Shown: in pieces, positions 24,524-37,940 of the stretch
How positions within the stretch are numbered: position 1 is the first letter of the stretch
Layout: every line of letters starts with the position of its first letter
Source: Casuarina equisetifolia
Lineage: Eukaryota; Streptophyta; Magnoliopsida; Fagales; Casuarinaceae
Assembly (NCBI GenBank): GCA_028551475.1
Contig: CM052354.1
Coordinates: 20,111,258-20,175,257 of the forward strand
Length of the DNA stretch: 64,000 bases
Reading direction: 5' to 3'
Made by a program: the position numbers and the translations under genes
The notes under the pieces: generated by a model
Databases searched by the model: none
Seen by the model: only the letters and a program-made list of their open reading frames with translations
What the model was told of the DNA's origin: nothing

Positions 24524-24530
24524 CTATAAG
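24524..24530 (+). promoter_or_regulatory. TATA box of the small heat-shock gene
   Basis: CTATAAG, 63 bases before the start codon. I looked for alternating nGAAn/nTTCn heat-shock elements upstream and found none that is convincing. Confidence 0.55.
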
Positions 24531-24592
24531 AAAAAAACCGCCTTAGCTCTCTCTCCGCTAATTTTCTCAAACTCTGGATCCTTTGATCTTCA

Positions 24593-25533
24593 ATGGCTAG
24601 TCGTAAACAGCTAGAAGTTCATACAGGAGATCAAGCTCCACAGAAATGGTGCATCTCGCTTGGAGAAGATGTCTTCACGAGATTTCTCTCCCAGGGAAAT
24701 CCAACAGTGCATAAGGTTTTCCAAGAAGGGTCGCTTTTCAGTCCACTCTTGTTCGGAAAATTCTTTGATCCTTCGGATGCTTTCCCTTTGTGGGAGTTTG
24801 AGTCGGATATCTTGTTATCCAGTCTCCGGAGCTCCGGCCAAACCACCGTTGATTGGTCCCAGACAGACCGGGACTATGTTCTAAAAGCAGAACTACCAGG
24901 TAGGAGTCCTAAGAACTGTTCATAGCTTTCTGGTTCTGTCGTTTTTAATTTCTTAACTAAAATTCGATTCCAATGTTTATGAACCAAGGATAAAGCAACC
25001 ACCAAGTTGTCAGTCTTCAAGGTATAAACCTAAAGAGTAGAGGCACTGGTCCTTAACTCGAAGGTAACTCTTCTGGAACAAGGGGACCCATGTATGTAAA
25101 GTTTTCAAACAATTCTGGGTTCCAGTTTAAAGGACAAGAAGAGTATGTTTTCTTCATGATCCATTTACATGAGTTGGGATACGGCCAAAACTCCATAGGT
25201 TTAACTAGAAAAACCACCTTAACAAGGTGATGAAACGAAGTGCAGTGACTTTGGTTGCCTGTGAATACAGGAGTTGGGAATAATGTCCAAGTCTCTGTTG
25301 AAAAAGGGAAGGTTGTCGAAGTTAGTGGGCAATGGAAGCTGCAAAGGGAGTCAAAGGCAAAGGACTGGAGAAGTGGGAACTGGTGGGAACAAGGGTATGT
25401 TCGGAGGCTTGAACTGCCAGAAGATGCAGATTGGAGGAGAATAGAGGCTCAAGTGAGTAATGACATACTCCTGGAAATCAGAATTCCCAGGAACCTTTCG
25501 GATGGCAATCCTTCTCAAGTAAATGATAAGTAG
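24593..25533 (+). CDS. Small heat-shock protein, class VI-like (HSP20 fold)
   Basis: Two exons, 24593-24899 and 25271-25533, with a 371-base GT-AG intron splitting a Gly codon, give 189 residues (about 21-22 kDa). The N-terminal half is variable. The alpha-crystallin domain starts near residue 87 (VDWSQTDRDYVLKAELPG) and continues in exon 2 with NNVQVSVEKGKVVEVSGQW and a Trp-rich stretch. The closing ILLEIRIPR motif replaces the usual GVL-type motif. Small HSPs hold unfolding proteins in a refoldable state. The intron, the length and the position between a formin and a kinesin agree with Arabidopsis At5g54660, annotated as a 21.7-kDa class VI protein. No targeting signal is evident, so a cytosolic site is likely. 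Confidence 0.9.
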
Positions 25534-26921
25534 GAAAGATACTTAGTTTGGTGTGGTAAAGTAATATGCTGAGAAACATGACATAAACTGTGCGGTTTTG
25601 TATACTTCGATATATCAGAACCTGTTGTGTCAGAAAGTTAGAGTAGGCCCAATGAAGGATCTTAAATGCGCCAAACTGTATACTCATTGATTATGAAGCA
25701 AGCATTTCCTGTAAACACGGTAGTAGTAGTTATTATTAGCTTCTGACATGAAAGTGCTTATGATTTAACTAGAGAAAGGTCAACCAAGGAAAAGAGATCA
25801 GCAGCTAATTGATTTACATGGTTTGTGCTAACATTTTACCATCGTTTCACTTACAACAAATACTCGAAGAACAACCCTGAGAAAAGGCAGAAGGGTGACT
25901 GCTCATAGGAAGTAGATGCCCAAATCCAAAACCTTGCCTGCAGGCGTGGAAAAATATTGGACTCGAATGGAGTCCATATGGATTTCGAAGCTGCACAATG
26001 CATAAATGCTCCCTGAACCGTCGGATGCTACTTTAATGCGAATTTACAACTTGCTCTTGCGTATTAACACGAGACTGCACATTTCCAGGGTGTTTATGTA
26101 AACCAACTAAACATGTAAGTCATCACTGATGCTAAAGCTAAAACTTTGGTTCCGGTTTGTCAAGATTCCAATTGTTTCACCAAGAACCAACGTTCATTGC
26201 GCAGAAGAACAAGAAAACTACACGTTTTATCAATAACATAAACTGTTTGAGCAAGACAGAGTAGAAAAGGTACTTCAAGAACTGTTTGGATTTAGCTACA
26301 GAAATCCCTCGGCAATCCCTGGATTTAACTTTTCCTGCAGCCCATATGTTCAAGTATCATAATCACATCTCTTGTTGATTTCCCTGTAAACTTAGACTGT
26401 CACCTCATTCACCCTTCTTTGGCCTTTGGTTAACGTGGCTTAGCCTTCCTACTTTTACTCTCCTTCATCCTGCCATTGCGGGGAACAGCATTTCTTTTAT
26501 ACCAAAGCCAAAACCATCGTTCTCTTCTTCACTAATCATTCTTAATTGTGCTCTTCTGCCCATACTTTATGGTATAACATAAAGTTTTATATTACCAAAT
26601 TTTACTTAGAAATTTCTTTTTTAAAGTAGAAGCATTTTTTGTTCTTACCTACACTACACTAGTTAACAAAAATAAACTTTTTCATATACTATTAAAGTTC
26701 ATGTTTAAGAAATAGTACCCCATCACTCCATAATGGACATCTTGTTAAACAAATGAAACCCATCTAATGACCTTAACTTCCTTCATGGACGGGTCCTTAC
26801 CTCTCACGAGCATGTGGTTGACTTTGAAACTAATTCAACAACACACAGAATCAACGAATAGATTATGAAAGCTAATGAAGGCCCACGTAGCAATTAAATT
26901 ATGATTATTTGTTTCACCGAA
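25534..26921. other. Intergenic stretch between small HSP and tRNA
   Basis: 3' flank of the heat-shock gene, then mixed-composition DNA without a supported gene on either strand. Confidence 0.55.
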
Positions 26922-26994
26922 GGGGATGTAGCTCAGATGGTAGAGCGCTCGCTTAGCATGCGAGAGGTACGGGGATCGATACCCCGCATCTCCA
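26922..26994 (+). tRNA. tRNA-Ala (AGC)
   Basis: Seventy-three bases fold as a full cloverleaf: acceptor GGGGATG with CATCTCC (one G-U pair), D arm GCTC/GAGC, anticodon stem CTCGC/GCGAG around the loop TTAGCAT with anticodon AGC at 26955-26957, and a T arm with a GGATCGATACC-type loop. The discriminator base is A and no CCA is encoded, as expected for a nuclear gene. An A box (TAGCTCAGATGG) and a B-box-like sequence are internal. It stands alone between two protein genes. Confidence 0.95.
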
Positions 26995-29483
26995 TTTGCA
27001 TTGCTAAAGCCAACCTGCATGTAATTCATATGTTTTAATTTTTTATGTTGTTGGAGTACTCGTTTCTTTGTGTAAATTTTTTTATAGCAAACCAAACAGG
27101 TCCTTGCTGGCCCAAACAAAATTCCAGGTGTGTTTTGCAAGCCCATAATCATCACAACCTCTACATACGGATAAGGTGTTCAACCCCCAAGAAAATCAAT
27201 TTTAAATGAAGTTTAATGAAATTTATCATACTTTCTGCTTCAACAAACCTCTCACCAAATCAAATTATTGGATCCAATCAGCTTCCCTGGTCTACCTTCT
27301 TTATTCTTTTCTTCTCCAACTCCAACATTTAACAGCAGTCTAATATACTCATCATTGAGTTCCCTCTATTCTCACAATTCTATATCATTTTCTCTTGGCT
27401 TTTTCTCCTTCTCCCTTCTCATAATTCAAGCACGGAATACAGAGCCATCAAAATGATTGATCTTACCAATATAAGCTTGGAAATAAGCAACAACCATAGG
27501 CTGCCCCATGTTGCCCACTAAGGAACTAGTCCTAAGAAGACCTTTGGAACAGCCCTGGTAAAGCAGATTTCCAATATCCCGCAGGCCATGCCGGTTGCTT
27601 TCACCACCTACCTACTTGTGGAAAACTGGCAGGACTATGACTAGACAGCCAAATGGTCAAAAGTTGGCCCCGTCCGGCACTGTAATATGCAGATTCGATA
27701 GCTGACACTCTGCCATTTGCCTAGCTACGGTTTATCCCACTTAGGTGAGATTCAATTATGGATTGTGTTCCTTCCATTTTATTCTTTCAAGTTGAAAGTG
27801 ACATCAGAAACATATTATACTTTCAATTATGTACTAAAATACTTTAGAAGGTTTGGTCCTCCTACCGTTAGCTGAAGAACTTTTATAACTTGCAACCCTA
27901 ATGGAAGGGTTGTATTATCTCAATCAAATTGTCTGATGATGGCAGTAGTTGCAGCCGACATTGTTGTTACCTACACCAAACTATCTGCTCTTATCAATAC
28001 TGTTATGACTTTTTTTATTTGGCTTATGTAGATTGGAAGAAAAAGGATACTTCCTGGTTTGTGTACATGGAGGAAACTTTCATCACCTTTACGGCACACC
28101 ATAAACACTACATTGCTTGTCAACACGGCAAGTCCGCCAAGCAAATGGCGCCATCCTTGCTGCAGTTCAGTGCGCTGAATAAGCAGGCATTAGCTATCAA
28201 AAAGGCAGGCTGTGAACGTCAAGATTTAGGGAGAGGATTCTGAGCCTTTATTCAAATTGGTAAAGAAGGCTCTTTTGGTGATGAGGCTGGAAAGTGATTA
28301 GCTTTCTAGCAGAAGCATTACCTCGACAAGTTTAGAACAAACTCTGTGGGACAAAGAGAAAGAGGGTAAAGCAGAAGCTTCCTAAAAGGGTTTGAGAAAA
28401 AGACTGTAAGATTGTCGCTGAGCACCTAGAATGGAATGGAAATTCCAACAACTACAACATGTGAAATGGATATTTGCATTCCTTCAAAGTTTGTTACCTC
28501 ACCAAAACACACCCAGAAAAAGCTTTCCCGGAAAATAAAAGTGAAAAATTCTTGTCTCCCATCTAACGCAAGAGGGAATCATTGATAAAATTCTGGGGTT
28601 TGGTGAGACCCAAAGGCCGTGGCTTCTCGATACCTTAACTTTGCACATAATTAATTGTCTTATTCTTAGAACGAGTCTCTATATCTTATTTGAGCTTCGA
28701 TGTACTCAAACAATTATTTTCTTATCATGCTTATTAATGCTCATTGCATAATCATTTGTTAGCAGAATTCCTTCCACATGGAAGGCTATAATGCACTTTG
28801 GTCAGAGCTTGTTTAGGAAAAATATTCTTTTATACTCTTCAAAGAGTTTATTATTTAATCTAAAAGTTAGTGTAAAAATTTGAGAAAACTTTTTTAATTC
28901 AATATATTTTCGTGAACACTAAGATTGTCAAAAAATTAAGATTTTATGTGAATTATGATATTATTTTAAAAATAATTTATTATTCATTTCAAAAGTTACT
29001 TTAAAATATTTTTCTTAAATAAAGAAGGGACGAAAAGTAGAAATTTTAAAAAAATTGTAAATTTTTTACTAGTTACAACCAAGAAATGAATTGTAAAAAG
29101 AAAGAGAGAAAAACAGTACGAGGGTCGTCTAGGAATTGCGTTATTCTAACGAATCTCTCACGTGATAGCGGTCGATCCCGTTCAAAAAAATTCAAATCCC
29201 GATGTCTGTGAAGTGAAATCCAACCATCGTCAGGCACCCAATCTAGCTTGTTCTTGGGAGAAAGATTCAACCTTTGGATTATCTTTCAATTTCTTTTATC
29301 TGCTTTAGCATTCGGAGATGAATCTATTAATATTATAACAGTTATTATTGTTGGAGTTATTTTCTATTATGGGTACTGTTGTCAGTTCTTTCTTTGCTGA
29401 TCACCCATCTTCCTGCTCGTTCAAGCAACGGCTCTGATACACTGTTAGCTTTCATTGCAATCCATGGTCCCACTCTGAACTTG

Positions 29484-29486
<3 letters not shown>
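26995..29486. other. Intergenic stretch between tRNA and kinesin
   Basis: No convincing gene. A 104-codon plus-strand frame at 27,929-28,243 and shorter ones lack family features. DNA from 28,700 to 29,050 is strongly AT-rich. The last few hundred bases are presumably the kinesin promoter. Confidence 0.5.

Positions 29487-29491
<5 letters not shown>

Positions 29492-29529
<38 letters not shown>
29492..29529 (+). repeat. (CT)n microsatellite in the kinesin leader
   Basis: About nineteen CT units ending 25 bases before the kinesin ATG, so probably in the 5' UTR. CT-rich leaders are common in plants. Confidence 0.9.
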
Positions 29530-29532
<3 letters not shown>

Positions 29533-29554
29533 TCATTGTGGTTTGTGCTTCAAA

Positions 29555-32500
29555 ATGGCCACCAAGAATCAAAACAAACCTCCATTTCTCAACGGCAGCT
29601 GCACAACACCAACCGCGAGCCCTTCTAGTGTAAGCTGCCGTTTACTCTTTCATACCTTATGCTTTGTTTAGATTCCAAAACCCGGGTTTCGAGCTTCATT
29701 TGTTTTTGATTAATGGGTTGCCTTTTGGGTTGGATTTTGTATGCTTAATTGTTCTTTTGGTATTTTTCTTGTGGGGTTTTAGAGGAAGTATACTGGTGAT
29801 GAGAAAATGGTTGGGACGGCAAACGGAAGGAGCAGGCAAGCGTTTACGGTGGTAAATGGTGGGCAAGATCTTGGCCCGAACAGTGCCCCAGCTAGCAATG
29901 CGGGCTCAGAGTGTGGAGGGATTGAGTTCACCAGAGAGGATGTTGAAGCACTCTTGCACGAGAAACCTAAAAGGAAGGACAAATTCAATCTTAAGGTAGT
30001 GCCTTTTTTAGTATTTTGAGGCCATTTGTCGAAAGAACATCTCTCCCTTCTCTCCCCCCCCCCCCCTCAACCAAAGAGTTGTTTCTTCTTTTCCAGTTTT
30101 TTGGGGACGTGTGGGGTGAGTTTCCTTTCAACTGAGCTGAACAGGTTTTGAGTGTTATTTTGGGGTAGTTGAATATGATGTGGATTTCTTGTTGTTATAA
30201 TTCTTCTTTTCTTTTCCCCAAATTGTTGGATTTCTAGGAAAAATGTGATAATATGGTGGACTACATCAAGAGGCTTAAGTTATGCATTAGATGGTTCCAA
30301 GAGCTCGAGGGAAGCTACTTATTCGAGCAAGAGAAGTTGCTAAACATGTTGGAATCTGCGGAGGAGAAATGCAATGAAATGGGTATGATTGATCTCTCTT
30401 TAGTCACTAAGGTATAAATAAATTTGTCCGGTGTTGTAAATACGTTTTCTTGATCATAGAGGGACGAATGAAAAACAAGGAAGAAGAACTGAATTCAATC
30501 ATCCAGGAGCTAAGAAAGAATTACGCTTCTTTACAAGAGGAGTGTACAAAGGAAGAGTCGGATAAGTTGGTAAGAAAGAAAGTCAAAACTTAGATTGTAT
30601 GGAGCTATTATGTGAAAGATTCTTGGTTATGAATTATAAAATGTTTGGAATCTCAATCAGGCTGCAATCGATTCTCTTGCAAGAGAGAAGGAGACTCGAC
30701 TTAATATTGAGAGGTCTCAAGCTTCTCAGTCAGAAGAGCTTGCCAGAACTCAGCGAGAGCTTTCAAGTGCTAATCAGAAGGTAATCTGAAAATGTAATTC
30801 AAACTGGCCTTGTCAAATCTACTTTCCTCCTTTCAATTATTTTATGGAAGTATCATAACTTTTTTCTGTGGGTCTGCTGAATTCTGCAGATATCGTCAGT
30901 TAATGACATGTACAAGCGATTACAGGACTACAATACAAGCTTACAGCAGTACAATGGTAAACTTCACACAGATCTTTCTACTGTTGAAGATGAGCTTAAG
31001 CGTATTGAGAAAGAGAAGGCTGCTATGGTTGAAAACCTCAGCATGTTAAGGGGCCAGCTCACTCTGTCAAGGGTGAGTTTCTTTTTTCCTGTGGACCATT
31101 TTCTATTGTATAAAATTATTACCTTAGATTTTATTGATTTTTAAATTTGTACCTGTAAAAAGTGCATGGGTTATCCAACTTTTACCGCACCAGGAATATT
31201 GGGAACAGTATGTCATAAGATTGCCAAGGAACTTAGACAGACAATTGTGCAATAGAGAGTGGTGTTTTGAAACTAGTAGCTTTGTTGGTGATGTGGTATC
31301 CATGTTCAAGTTTCTAAAAGACTTCACAGACAGCTAGGCTCTGATCATCACTACCAAAAGCTAAAGCTGTTAGGATGTACAATAAAAACAACATCAAGAT
31401 CGTTCATTTGCTAAAACTAACATGGTCTTATACAAGCTTGCTTTAGGAAAATTTAATAAAGCGATTGCATGTTATGTTTGCTGTGTTCTGATTGAGTTTG
31501 ATATAACAAATGTGTGGAGGGACTTTTTTCCAATAAAATTTGGTTGGTTTTCTGGATACGTAGTTATTTTCACTATTCCCTATGGGAGTAAAATAAATGC
31601 ACAGCTTGTCTCAATAATTTTAAGTAAAAGAGTGGAATATCTGTTTTATTTTTTATTTTTCTATCTTTTCTTTTATCTTTGAATTAAATTTGATGTTGTT
31701 AGGCTTCTCAAGATGATGCTGTAAAGCAAAAGGATGCTTTGATGGACGAAGTTGCTTTTCTTCGAGCAGAGCTACACCAGATGAGAGATGAGCGTGATCG
31801 TTTGACATCACAAGTGCAGACTTTAACAACAAATGTGACCAAATTTGAAGAGTCTACTGAAAACTATTGTGCTGAGTTGGAAATCTTGACGCTAAGAGCA
31901 AATGAACTAGAGGTTGATTTTCTTGTTTCTGTAGTGTCTCATTGTTTTCTTTTCATATTATTGCTTTACTCTTAATATTTAAAGCTATGAGATGTCGGGT
32001 TTCTTTTACAGGCAACTTGTTCTTCACAAAGTAATCAGATAAGGACACTGCAGAACCAGCTGGCAACTGCAGAGGAGAAATTGCAGGTAATGTTAAGAAG
32101 TCACCAAAATTTTATATCGCATGGAGATTTTTATTGCACTCAAGGTATATGTAGCATTTGGTTGTTGGAACTTTGGTATGAATCATTAGGTCACATTGAT
32201 AGATTTGTAACTCTAATAAAATGTTCTCTTTTACTAGATTTATGATTCATCTGCATTGGAGACAAGAAGTGAATTTGAAGGGCAAATGAAACTTGTAAAT
32301 GAGTTACAAAGTCGCCTCGCAGATGCAGAATTCAAACTCGTGGAAGGAGAGATGCTGCGAAAGAAATTACATAATACCATATTGGTAGTTCTTATACCAA
32401 AACACTCTATTCGCAACAAATTTGTGTACCTTACTAAACTATCAAATGCTGTAGGAACTGAAAGGGAATATCCGAGTATTCTGTAGAGTTCGACCCCTTT

Positions 32501-35161
32501 TGCCTGATGAAAGTCTCACCTCAGAAGCAAAGGTTTTCTCATATCCAACATCACTAGATGCTGTGGGACGGGGAATTGATGTAGCGCAAACTGGTATATT
32601 TGTTGCTGGAAAAATACTTGGCAATAAGTTTCTTTTCTGCCCTAATGTTAATTATTAGAAATAGTTGAAGTGGGTCTTGAAAATGAATAGCTCATGTAAC
32701 TATATGCTATTATCAGGGCAGAAGCATTCTTTCACATTTGACAAGGTTTTCATGCCTGACGCAACACAAGATGATGTTTTTGTGGAAATCTCGCAGCTTG
32801 TACAAAGTGCTATGGATGGTTATAAGGTAGTTCTTCTAGCCCCTGTGCTTACTTTCTGCTAAATTATATGTGTACTTATCCAAAACAGCATCTTGAATTT
32901 TATTTTATCGACTGGTTTTCTTGTGAATATTATGTTTGTTACTGCATAAGCATCAGGGTTCCAGATATATTTTGTGTGTTTGCATGCGTATGTTTCTGTG
33001 TATATGTGTAATGCATATATGTGTATTTCTATATGTCTGTACGACTAGAATTTTTTGAAAGCAAATTGCCAAAAAAAAAAAAAAAAGAAACAACCTATTA
33101 ATAGTTCTAAATGCTTACAGTACCTATAGAATTGGTAAGTGGTTCTTGTAATTGGAACTTTGTTAGTTGATATGAATAGTCCTTGATAGAGTTCTTCCAA
33201 ACACACATATATCTCTTTGCATTTCAATTTACTTTGCTAGCATCATATTTTTTTAAGAAATGATTGTCCTTTCCTTGTTTCAGGTTTGCATTTTCGCCTA
33301 TGGTCAAACAGGTTCTGGCAAAACGTATACTATGATGGGTAGCCCAGGACATCCTGAGCAAAAAGGTTTAATACCCCGCTCACTGGAACAAATATTTCAA
33401 ACTAGGCAGTCTCTCCAACCTCAGGGTTGGAGATATGAAATGCAGGTAATAAGACTATGTCTCTTCTTTTAGTTTTCATTATCTGAGTTCATGGATGCAG
33501 CTTTTTATAGATGATGACGGAAAATTTGACTTCTAGAAACACCTGTAGGTATCGATGTTGGAAATATATAATGAAACAATTCGCGACTTGTTGTCAACAA
33601 ATCGATCATCTGCAACAGAAAATGGTGTTGCTGGAAAGCAATATACAATTAAACATGATGCAAGTGGAAATACCCATGTCTCTGATCTTATGATTATGGA
33701 TGTCCGCAGTGCTAAAGAGGTCTCATTTCTTTTGGATCGGGCTGCACAGAGCAGGTAAACATTTAAACCATGAATATTTTGCTCCTCTTGTATTTTTTTC
33801 TTCATCTGGATGTGGACAAATTTCATGGGGTAAAGGTTATTTATGTAATAGATGTAAACTACAAATGCAGTATTTATTTCATTACGTTGAAATTTTCTTT
33901 CCCTTATTTTGTACCAAAGTTCACAATACTTTGATTGAAGGATCTGTTAAATATTTTACTTGCATCCTTTCAGATCTGTAGGGAAGACCCAGATGAATGA
34001 GCAATCATCAAGGAGTCATTTTGTTTTCACCCTGCGGATATTTGGTGTTAACGAGGTATAAATGTTTATTTGCTTCTGTTGTCCGCCCCTGTGTCTCAGA
34101 TCCTCTCCTCGTTCTCAGATGTATTATTGAAACTTATTTTCCTTGATTTTGATCTATATATTAGAGCACTGAGCAACACGTACAAGGAGTTTTGAATCTT
34201 ATTGATCTTGCTGGGAGTGAGCGTCTTTCTAAGAGTGGATCAACTGGGGACCGATTGAAAGAAACTCAAGTATTTAAGCCAAACTAATCTCATATCTATT
34301 GTCTTCAATGTTTTTCATTATGTAATTTCCATAATCAAACATTTCTCTTTTGCATTTGTAACAGGCTATCAATAAAAGTTTATCATCCCTAAGTGATGTT
34401 ATATTTGCTTTAGCAAAGAAGGAAGACCACATACCATTTAGGAACTCAAAGCTTACATATCTTCTTCAGGTAAGTTATTTAGAGGTTTACACAGATTATC
34501 CAGTTCCAAGTTGTGGGGGTTCTTTCATGAAGTTCAACTCTCCAAATTGTAGAAGAAATTCAGCCTCCTCACTCTTTCAATGTTGCTTCTGTTTACAAAA
34601 TTGATTTCCTTTCCTTCTGGATATGGCAACATTGCTGTCTTCATTATCCCATTTAGAGTCACTGAATTGGTATCTCTTGTTGGATTTTACGAATGAAGTC
34701 CAGGTTCTAAGTTGAGATGAAGACTTCAATTACTACTTCTTATATGACTAAAATAAAGGGCCTGCTAATCAGTAGCATCTGACAAATTGGTTATAAGATT
34801 TATGATATGGTCTGCAAAAGTGAACTCCAACCTTTGTTCTAGTGACACTCTTTTGGACACAATTTAGTATACTAGGTGGATAGATTTTAGACGAGCAAAT
34901 ATGTTGAGATTAAATGCAAAAAAACACATATTATGGTTCCTCAATGATGTATTCTAATCTTTTGAATCACTGTTTAACCAGCCTTGCTTAGGTGGGGACT
35001 CAAAGACATTGATGGTTGTGAACATCTCTCCTGATTCTTCCTCTGTGGGCGAGTCACTATGCTCACTCCGTTTCGCCTCCCGTGTAAATGCTTGTGAGAT
35101 TGGGATTCCTCGGCGTCAGACCAACACACGGCTTTCGGAGCCACGCTTAAGCTATGGCTGA
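29555..35161 (+). CDS. ATK3: Kinesin-14 motor, ATK1/ATK3 (KatA/KatC) type
   Basis: Seventeen exons: 29555-29629, 29783-29995, 30238-30382, 30460-30569, 30661-30780, 30890-31072, 31703-31912, 32012-32086, 32238-32384, 32455-32593, 32717-32826, 33284-33445, 33549-33754, 33974-34055, 34165-34269, 34365-34469 and 34982-35161. All are in phase and encode 788 residues, against 793 in ATK1. An N-terminal basic, microtubule-binding part is followed by a coiled coil (about 100-425) and a C-terminal motor from 427 ([14 protein letters not shown]). The P-loop GQTGSGKT is at 516-523, switch I is NEQSSRSH, and switch II DLAGSE is at 673-678. The C-terminal motor marks the minus-end-directed family that shapes spindle poles in mitosis and meiosis. 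ATK1 and ATK3 are close relatives; position between HSP21.7 and ILR3 favours ATK3 (At5g54670). Confidence 0.95.
30054..30066 (+). repeat. Poly-C run in kinesin intron 2
   Basis: Thirteen C on the sense strand, 58 bases into the intron, with no splice-site role apparent. Confidence 0.85.
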
Positions 35162-35603
35162 TCTTCTGATAGATTAATCATTATTTTTTAAGGAGCTGTA
35201 TGTCTATTACTCGTTATCAAAATTTGAAATGAGTGATTCTAACGTAGGTTAGTATGTTGTATAGCAAAGAAAACGTGAGTATGTATTAATCAAAGAATGT
35301 ATTTTTCTGTTTGTTAGATATCTAATTGCTCCACTTTAATGATATTTCTGTTTTTCATTTACTTTTCATTTTCAACTAAATTTTCAAACAAAATTTAGAC
35401 AATATAAGATAAATTTCTATCATTTTTAACATCTTACTTGACTGACTTGTCATCTACAAAGTCTCATTTGCCAGGGAGAATTTGAAAGTTGAACTATACC
35501 AATTACGAAGATCAACTGGAGCAATGTGCAATCTAAGTTGTTTATAACACTTCAAAATTGAGTACATTGGTCATGTTTAAACCAGAACAGCAGATGATGC
35601 AGA
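35162..35603. other. Convergent 3' region of kinesin and PsbQ-like gene
   Basis: A short tail-to-tail spacer of 442 bases that must hold both 3' UTRs. The transcripts may overlap. No other feature is seen. Confidence 0.6.
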
Positions 35604-36416
35604 TTAAGCCATTCGTTCCATTACCTCCTGCAGTAATACTTTTGTGTCCTGATAAAAGGTTTCTGTCTGAGGCAGATTTTTCTCCTTCGCAGCATCTTCA
35701 AGCTGTCAAAACATGAGTAGGCTGTCTAAACATGATCTTATAATCTATTATCATAACTTTTGAATGACAATGAATTTACCTTTTCGAAATTGTCGAACAA
35801 TCTGTTTGCCAGATCAGTGAGAGGTTGCTTTTCATTTACTGCTGCAGCTGATATCACTTTGTCGAAATCATAGTACATGAAGGTGGACTTTAGTCGTAGG
35901 TACCTCCTGACATAGTTCAGCGTATCTTGTCCGATCAAATCCGCCATTGCTAACAGATCAAAGGCATACTTTCTCAGCCTGTATATACTGCCTTTGACAC
36001 CGATATTGGCCATGTAGACTCCTTTCACGAGGAAAGAACGAGTCCCTGTCTTCTCGTTCGCAATATCTGAGAAAACAGAACGATTAGGAAACAAGCATGG
36101 AACTCTGCTGCACCTAGAAACACTTCAAGAAAAGCTTACTGTTATAGACAGGAGGCACACTTAGAAAGCCCTCCTTCCAGAACCCATTATCCTTTGCAAG
36201 AGATATCTCTGTGGAGGAATTTCCTGTAAGAGCTATGGATGCCAGGCCTATTGCTAATCTTCTCGTGGTCTGTAAAGGGTGTTCTTGAAGATCCTCCTTT
36301 TTCTTGCTGAAAATCCCTACTGTTTTCACTCTCTTTGGAGCCCTTTGAACGCTGGGAAGTTTTGGAAGTGCTGGCACAGTTTTGGAGATTCCACTAATGT
36401 CTGCCAACCGAGCCAT
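35604..36416 (-). CDS. PQL3: PsbQ-like protein (thylakoid lumen), PQL3-type
   Basis: Three exons, 36416-36140, 36066-35780 and 35702-35604, all GT-AG and in phase, give 220 residues. The N-terminus is a chloroplast transit peptide followed near residue 52 by an RR-containing lumen-targeting segment ([13 protein letters not shown]). The mature part carries the four-helix PsbQ signature: [22 protein letters not shown] shortened here to its core [14 protein letters not shown], then [17 protein letters not shown], then a C-terminal helix ending EVMERMA. PsbQ-like proteins of this group belong to the lumenal subcomplex of chloroplast NDH, which works in cyclic electron flow around photosystem I. 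The short length and the C-terminus best fit the PQL3 member; PQL1 and PQL2 are alternatives. It is not part of the Arabidopsis At5g546xx run, so it is an extra gene at this place. Confidence 0.82.
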
Positions 36417-37940
36417 TGTAGAGGAAGTAAGTGAGAATGGCGGAGCAGAGTGCTTGATTACATTTTCGGTTCCATCCTTTTGGATAGTGGTGGCTGCTCC
36501 TGACCACCGGCAAAGGATATGCTCATCCGGGACAGTTTGGTCATTTTAGGTACAGTTTGGACTTGAAGACTACAGAATCTTGCCAAAAGTGAAAAATAAA
36601 AAGTTTTAAACGTGTGAAATTCTTAGATTTGAAGAACTTAAAACGTAGATGATGATCAGATTTGCCATCAGGTGCCCATACTTTAAATTGTAAGTTAGGT
36701 ATATATTAGTGGGTTGTCAAAATAAGACTACTAAAAAGTCAAATTCTTAAGATTAAAATATGAAATTAAACGTGTTATAATAATATATTACTTTTTGAAA
36801 AAGCATAATTCACAAGCTTAAACCCTATATAAAGTCAATTCAAATGGGAGGAGTTATGCTTTTTTATATGATTATAAGCTTATGTTTGCTTTTATGGTGT
36901 AAAAGTTTATGAAATTTTTTCTCATCCAAATCTTCATCGTGCTCAACTTGTGCGGGGTCCATTGCTTAATTAACATTAGGGGATAACAATTACAAGTATT
37001 TTTGGATTGGATGACAATTTGGCTTTGATATCATTTATGATAGATTTAGATCAACTCAAATGAAATGAGTTGTTAGACTCTTTTATATGGCAAGAAACTT
37101 TTACTAGCCTTCCTAAAATGGAAAAAATCTATGACAATAAAGCTACTAATTTAGTTCACAAGAGTAGGATTATAGTTGATGATGACATCAATTTGGGTCG
37201 TTGCCAAACTACCCAACAAGGAGTTCCATTCCCAAATCAAACCCAATTAAGCGTTGGGTTGGTTTTGCTATTGGATGAAGAAAAGTAGATAACTAGGAAA
37301 AAGAATGTGGCGTCTGACCAAACTCCCACTGTTTTGGCCCTTCAAGTCACTGAAATCTTGTTTGCAGCATGTTGAAATTTTCTTTTTGATTGGACTAAGG
37401 AAATGAAAAGTATATTTTAACTTGGAGGCTTTTGTATAATGATGTCTAACTTGTTCCATTTCCCATCCTAGCCATCCCTATACCATTGAGTTTTTTTGTC
37501 TCAATAATTAAAAGGGCACTAATTACGAAGAAAATTTCTGATTTCATATGAAAACCAGGTTGTAATAATAAAAAAAATCGTACATATTAATATATATTGA
37601 TATACAAATTAATGTAAAATCAAAAAGTATGATCCATGAGCAGGGAGTGGTCCAGTAGGATTTGGGTAAAGGGTTTGAAGCCCAAATCCAAGAAGACGCG
37701 TTTAGTTGTCAACGATGACGAGTCCCAACAGCAACAGCCACCAATCAGCCTCCATCCATTTCCCAAGCACCTTAACATCACTCAGATTCTCTTTTCCCGA
37801 GAAAAAAACATACTGCTTTTGCTCTGTTGCCCTTTTCTCGCTCCTCAAACGTCCGAACCCTACCCGAATTTGTTTCCGGGGATTAATTCAATCCCAGCCG
37901 GAGATAGCCAGTGTTCCGGCGAACTCAACCTCCACCAACA
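36417..37940. other. Divergent spacer between PsbQ-like and bHLH genes
   Basis: Holds two promoters. Between 36,700 and 37,100 lies AT-rich, repeat-like DNA with a degenerate Copia primer-site look (GCTTTGATATCATTT near 37,023). The last 300 bases are GC-richer and are presumably the 5' UTR of the bHLH gene. No coding frame is supported. Confidence 0.5.

Noticed and set aside
24307-24570. An 87-codon minus-strand frame upstream of the small HSP gene.
   Set aside because: It overlaps the HSP promoter and TATA box and has no family features.
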